From an uncultured Spirochaetia bacterium (GTDB lineage Bacteria > Spirochaetota > Spirochaetia > CAKZLE01), in assembly GCA_937125225.1 (NCBI GenBank), contig CAKZLE010000023.1:62001-126000 (forward strand): a stretch of 64,000 nucleotides of DNA. The letters run 5' to 3'. Shown piece after piece: positions 60,752-64,000 of the stretch; the stretch's first letter is position 1; every line of letters begins with the position of its first letter. Position numbers and translations under genes: made by a program. Below the pieces are notes generated by a model that saw only the letters and a list, made by a program, of their open reading frames with translations, did not search any database and was not told the DNA's origin.

Positions 60752-63700
60752 ATGAGGCTGAGAAGGCAATACCTAAGAATCGCTATCTTCCTATATCTTA
60801 TTCTAGCAACCACCTCAGCAATCGCCACAGACCCCATAGTCTACCCGATACATAAACAGGTACTCATCGTTCATTCAGCTTATCAGGGGTATCCCTGGAC
60901 AGATTCACTGAACCGGGGTATCGATAAGGCCTTCAGCAACTCGTCTCTAACAGCAGAGTTACAGTACGAATACCTTGATACCAAGCGGTATAGAGACCCT
61001 CTCTACTTCGAAGGAGTCATGGACCTCTGGAGAGAGAAATATGGTAATCAGCATCTTGATCTGGTATTTGTCTGTGATAATGAGGCCTATGATTTCGTAT
61101 TACAGGAACGTGAAGGACTCTTTAAAGATATCCCTATAGTCTTTGCAGCCTACATAGGCTATGAAGAGGATATGCTTGTGGACCTGCAGCCAATCACGGG
61201 AGTGGTTCAAGAGACAGATATCATAAAGACCATCGAATTGGCACTTGAACTCCACCCCAAAACTGAGAAAGTCGTATTCCTATCACCAGGTACTCCTCAA
61301 TTCAGGATGAACTGGCTTATTGGCCTAGATGACTATTTCAAAGATTCCGTAGAACTCATCACCCTACCTCAGGAGAGCATCGAAGAGATCGATATAGAAC
61401 TTCAAAGTCTAGGGAATGATATCGTAGTGATTCCGTTAAACAGTATCTTGCTACCAAATGGGACCTATATTCCCTTTGATGAGTTCGTCTCCTATTTTTC
61501 ACAGGATAGAGCATACCCCATGTATGCCCTATGGGATATAGCATTAGGAAACGGTGTGGTCGGAGGGGTGATGGTCACAGGTAGCTCTCAAGGTGAGAAA
61601 GCTGCTGAACTTGCCATCAGTCTATTACAGGGCACTCCGATCACTGACGTACCGGTAATCCTTGAGAGTCCCAATCAATATCTCCTTGATTACACAATTT
61701 TAGAAAAATTCAATATCAACGTATCAAAACTTCCTGAAGACTCGATCATCGTCAACAAGCCAAGCTCCTTTATCGCCGAGAATGCCCTACTTGTAATCAT
61801 GACCTTCATCATCATACTCATATTATTACTACTTATCACATTACTCTCACGTAGTGTCATGAGACTACAAAAAACTCAGGAAGAGCTTTCCCTATTTGCT
61901 AAGGACCTTGAAAGCAGTGAGATGAGATTCAAGAATATGATCATGAAATCCCCTCTTCCGATGATCGTCATCGACCCCGGTCAGAATATCAATTTTTTCA
62001 ATGACAGGTTCACACAACAATTCGGGTATACCATCGACGATATCCATCTCCTTGAAGATTGGTGGCAACAGGTCTATCCAGACCCTACCTATCGTGAGAC
62101 AGTAAAAGATACGTGGAACAAGGCCATAGAGGAATCTAAGCTCCTTGGTTCTGATATGGCAGTACAGCAGTGGACCATAACAACAAAGAACAGATCAATG
62201 AGAATATGTGAATTCTATATGTATCCAGTGCAAGAGATGTCTCTCATCATCATGAAGGATGTGACCGAAGAAAAAGAGATGGAGCAAAAGCTCAGAGACA
62301 GTGAAGAACAATTCAGGGTTTTAGCAGATGAACTCCCAGCGATCTATGCGGAGTGGTTACCCGACAGCTCGCTGCTCTATACAAATAAAGCTTTTGGTGA
62401 GTTATTTGGTGATTTGGTACAGGAAAACACCGCTATAAGGTTATTAGACCTCATTCCAGAGAAAACATTTAATAAGATAAAATCTGAGTACCTATCACTC
62501 ACAGCAGCCAACCCCTTTGGAACCAGTATCATCCCAATTACTATTCATCAAACAGAATACTGGATCGAATGGCGTTACAGGGGTATCTTCGATGAGACCG
62601 AAGAGTTGATCCTGATACATGGGTTAGGTTCTGATGTCACCAAGGGGAAGATCGATCAAGAAGAGCGAGAGAGACTGACCTTTGCTATCGAGCAAGCCGG
62701 TGAGACTATCCTCATCACAAACAAAGATGGAGATATACAGTATTGTAATCCTATCTTCGAGAAGATCACAGGGTATAGTAGAAACGAAGTAATTGGGCAG
62801 AATCCACGGTTTCTCAAAAGTGGTGATAAGGACCTTGCCTTTTATCAAGAGCTCTGGGCGACCATCACCCAAGGGAAGGTTTGGACAGGACAGTTTACTA
62901 ACAAACGGAAGGACGGGGCACTCTTCATTGAGGCTGCTACCATATCACCGATTAAGGACAAAACCGGTGAGATCATAAACTTCGTTGCGGTAAAAAGAGA
63001 TATTACAGAGACGATGAGACTAGAGGCCCAATTTCAGCAATCACAGAAGATGGAATCTGTCGGCAGGCTCGCAGGTGGTGTGGCACATGATTTCAATAAT
63101 ATGTTGAGTGTGATCATCGGTTATACCGAGATAGCTAAAGAGTCGAATCTTGAAAATACACTACTCTCTGATAATCTAGATCAGGTGCTAGATGCTGCGA
63201 ACAGATCAAAAGAGATAACCCAGCAATTGCTTGCCTTCGCACGAAAACAGACGATCAAACCCATTGTGATAGATCTTAATAGCAATATCGCAGATATGTT
63301 GAATATGCTCAAACGTCTGATAGGAGAAGAGATCTCCCTTCGATGGCAACCTGGAGATCTACTTAGTCCTATAAAGATCGATCCTTCACAACTGAATCAG
63401 ATCCTCGTCAACCTCTGTATCAATTCCCGTGATGCTATAGATGAGCAAGGAGAGATCAGGATATGCACCTTCAATCGCATGATAGATGAAGAGTTCTGTA
63501 TCGATAAACCCTATTTCAGACCAGGAGGATATGTGGTCCTCTCTGTAGAGGATAATGGGATAGGAATGGAGAAATCCATGTTAAAGAAGATATTCGAACC
63601 CTTCTTTACTACAAAAGAGCTCTATAAAGGAACAGGCTTAGGTCTATCCTCTGTCTATGGGATCATCAAGCAGAATGATGGTTATATTCATGTTGAGAGT

Positions 63701-64000
63701 GAACCGGGAAATGGATCAGTATTCGAGATCTTCTTCAAACAGATCAAGACTGAATTGGATCTTATCAAATCGGAGGATCATGAGAAGATCCCAATGGGCT
63801 CTGGTGAACTTATCCTCATCGTAGAAGATGAAGGAATCAACATAGAACTCTATCAGACCATGCTCAAACATCTTGGTTATGAAGTATTGATCGCAATGAA
63901 CGGTACAGAGGCAATCAACATCTATAAAGATCATAGGGATAGAATCAGCCTACTCTTAAGTGATGTGATACTTCCGGGAATGAATGGCCGTGAACTCTCA
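60752..64000 (+). CDS. Sensor histidine kinase with ABC-substrate-binding sensor, PAS repeats and receiver (cut by window edge)
   Basis: The frame is open from ATG 60752 to the window end (1083 residues). AAGGGG is a few bases upstream. Order: signal or N-terminal TM segment (about 8-27), an ABC_sub_bind-type periplasmic domain (about 35-320: VLIVHSAYQGYPWTDSLNRG), TM at ~348-372, PAS domains (about 395-510, 520-630 and 640-750), the H box GRLAGGVAHDFNNML (His 779), the HATPase (NLCINSRDAI, DNGIGMEKS, GTGLGLSSVYGI) and the start of a receiver (LILIVEDEG; phospho-Asp in LLLSDVILPGMNG). The ligand is unknown. Confidence 0.93.
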   Translation, partial: MRLRRQYLRIAIFLYLILATTSAIATDPIVYPIHKQVLIVHSAYQGYPWTDSLNRGIDKAFSNSSLTAELQYEYLDTKRYRDPLYFEGVMDLWREKYGNQHLDLVFVCDNEAYDFVLQEREGLFKDIPIVFAAYIGYEEDMLVDLQPITGVVQETDIIKTIELALELHPKTEKVVFLSPGTPQFRMNWLIGLDDYFKDSVELITLPQESIEEIDIELQSLGNDIVVIPLNSILLPNGTYIPFDEFVSYFSQDRAYPMYALWDIALGNGVVGGVMVTGSSQGEKAAELAISLLQGTPITDVPVILESPNQYLLDYTILEKFNINVSKLPEDSIIVNKPSSFIAENALLVIMTFIIILILLLLITLLSRSVMRLQKTQEELSLFAKDLESSEMRFKNMIMKSPLPMIVIDPGQNINFFNDRFTQQFGYTIDDIHLLEDWWQQVYPDPTYRETVKDTWNKAIEESKLLGSDMAVQQWTITTKNRSMRICEFYMYPVQEMSLIIMKDVTEEKEMEQKLRDSEEQFRVLADELPAIYAEWLPDSSLLYTNKAFGELFGDLVQENTAIRLLDLIPEKTFNKIKSEYLSLTAANPFGTSIIPITIHQTEYWIEWRYRGIFDETEELILIHGLGSDVTKGKIDQEERERLTFAIEQAGETILITNKDGDIQYCNPIFEKITGYSRNEVIGQNPRFLKSGDKDLAFYQELWATITQGKVWTGQFTNKRKDGALFIEAATISPIKDKTGEIINFVAVKRDITETMRLEAQFQQSQKMESVGRLAGGVAHDFNNMLSVIIGYTEIAKESNLENTLLSDNLDQVLDAANRSKEITQQLLAFARKQTIKPIVIDLNSNIADMLNMLKRLIGEEISLRWQPGDLLSPIKIDPSQLNQILVNLCINSRDAIDEQGEIRICTFNRMIDEEFCIDKPYFRPGGYVVLSVEDNGIGMEKSMLKKIFEPFFTTKELYKGTGLGLSSVYGIIKQNDGYIHVESEPGNGSVFEIFFKQIKTELDLIKSEDHEKIPMGSGELILIVEDEGINIELYQTMLKHLGYEVLIAMNGTEAINIYKDHRDRISLLLSDVILPGMNGRELS

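Overview
The window looks like a chromosomal stretch from a free-living, fermentative bacterium, most probably a spirochaete (Spirochaetota). This assignment is an inference from gene content and protein style: a type III glutamine synthetase, the DapL route to diaminopimelate, a solute-binding protein with a short signal peptide ending FAMG, sensor kinases fused to ABC-type binding domains, the order tig-clpP-clpX-lon, and tRNA genes without encoded CCA. No 16S gene or other decisive marker is present.

Layout. 1-3580: nitrogen assimilation (ammonium channel cut by the left edge, PII protein, glutamine synthetase III behind a sigma-54 promoter). 3594-6385: divergent GH13 glucosidase and D-lactate dehydrogenase. 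6382-11035 (minus strand): dapB-dapA-dapL-lysA-thioesterase operon. 11274-20563: acyl-CoA synthetase, sirtuin, ferredoxin, xseA-xseB-purU, a DUF192 protein, an M29 aminopeptidase, and a CBS/ATPase-DRTGG-PHP cassette resembling the regulatory genes found near [FeFe]-hydrogenases. 20560-27222 (minus strand): a large hybrid histidine kinase, a split chromate transporter, a Bax-inhibitor-1-like protein and a GDPD fused to a beta-rich domain. 27347-29530: RarA with an extra C-terminal domain. 29625-30153: five tRNA genes. 30300-36936: trigger factor, ClpP, ClpX, Lon and a DHH phosphoesterase. 37050-42430: a sigma-54-driven gene for a sigma-70-like protein, rdgB, pepF, a deaminated-base glycosylase, a lipoprotein and a HAD phosphatase. 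42494-44944: tRNA-Leu, radical SAM protein, SDR and HxlR regulator. 45369-56429: an NTF2-like protein, a complete oligopeptide ABC transporter, a cyclophilin, and an M20 peptidase unit with two membrane proteins and a regulator. 56469-64000: a small Cys-rich protein, a possible structured RNA, a membrane-anchored tandem OsmC-like protein under a MarR regulator, the tag-ycaQ repair pair, and a second large sensor kinase cut by the right edge.

The most interesting signals are: a near-perfect sigma-54 promoter in front of a sigma-70-like protein, suggesting a sigma cascade; a second sigma-54 promoter at glutamine synthetase with twin 12-bp sites upstream; several genes whose -10 box sits so close to the start codon that the mRNA should be leaderless; the CBS/ATPase-DRTGG-PHP cassette without a hydrogenase beside it; the M20-DUF5058 unit; and the tandem OsmC protein in which one domain has lost both cysteines.

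All coordinates, motifs and promoter spacings were read by eye. Family assignments come from recognised motifs, not from database searches.
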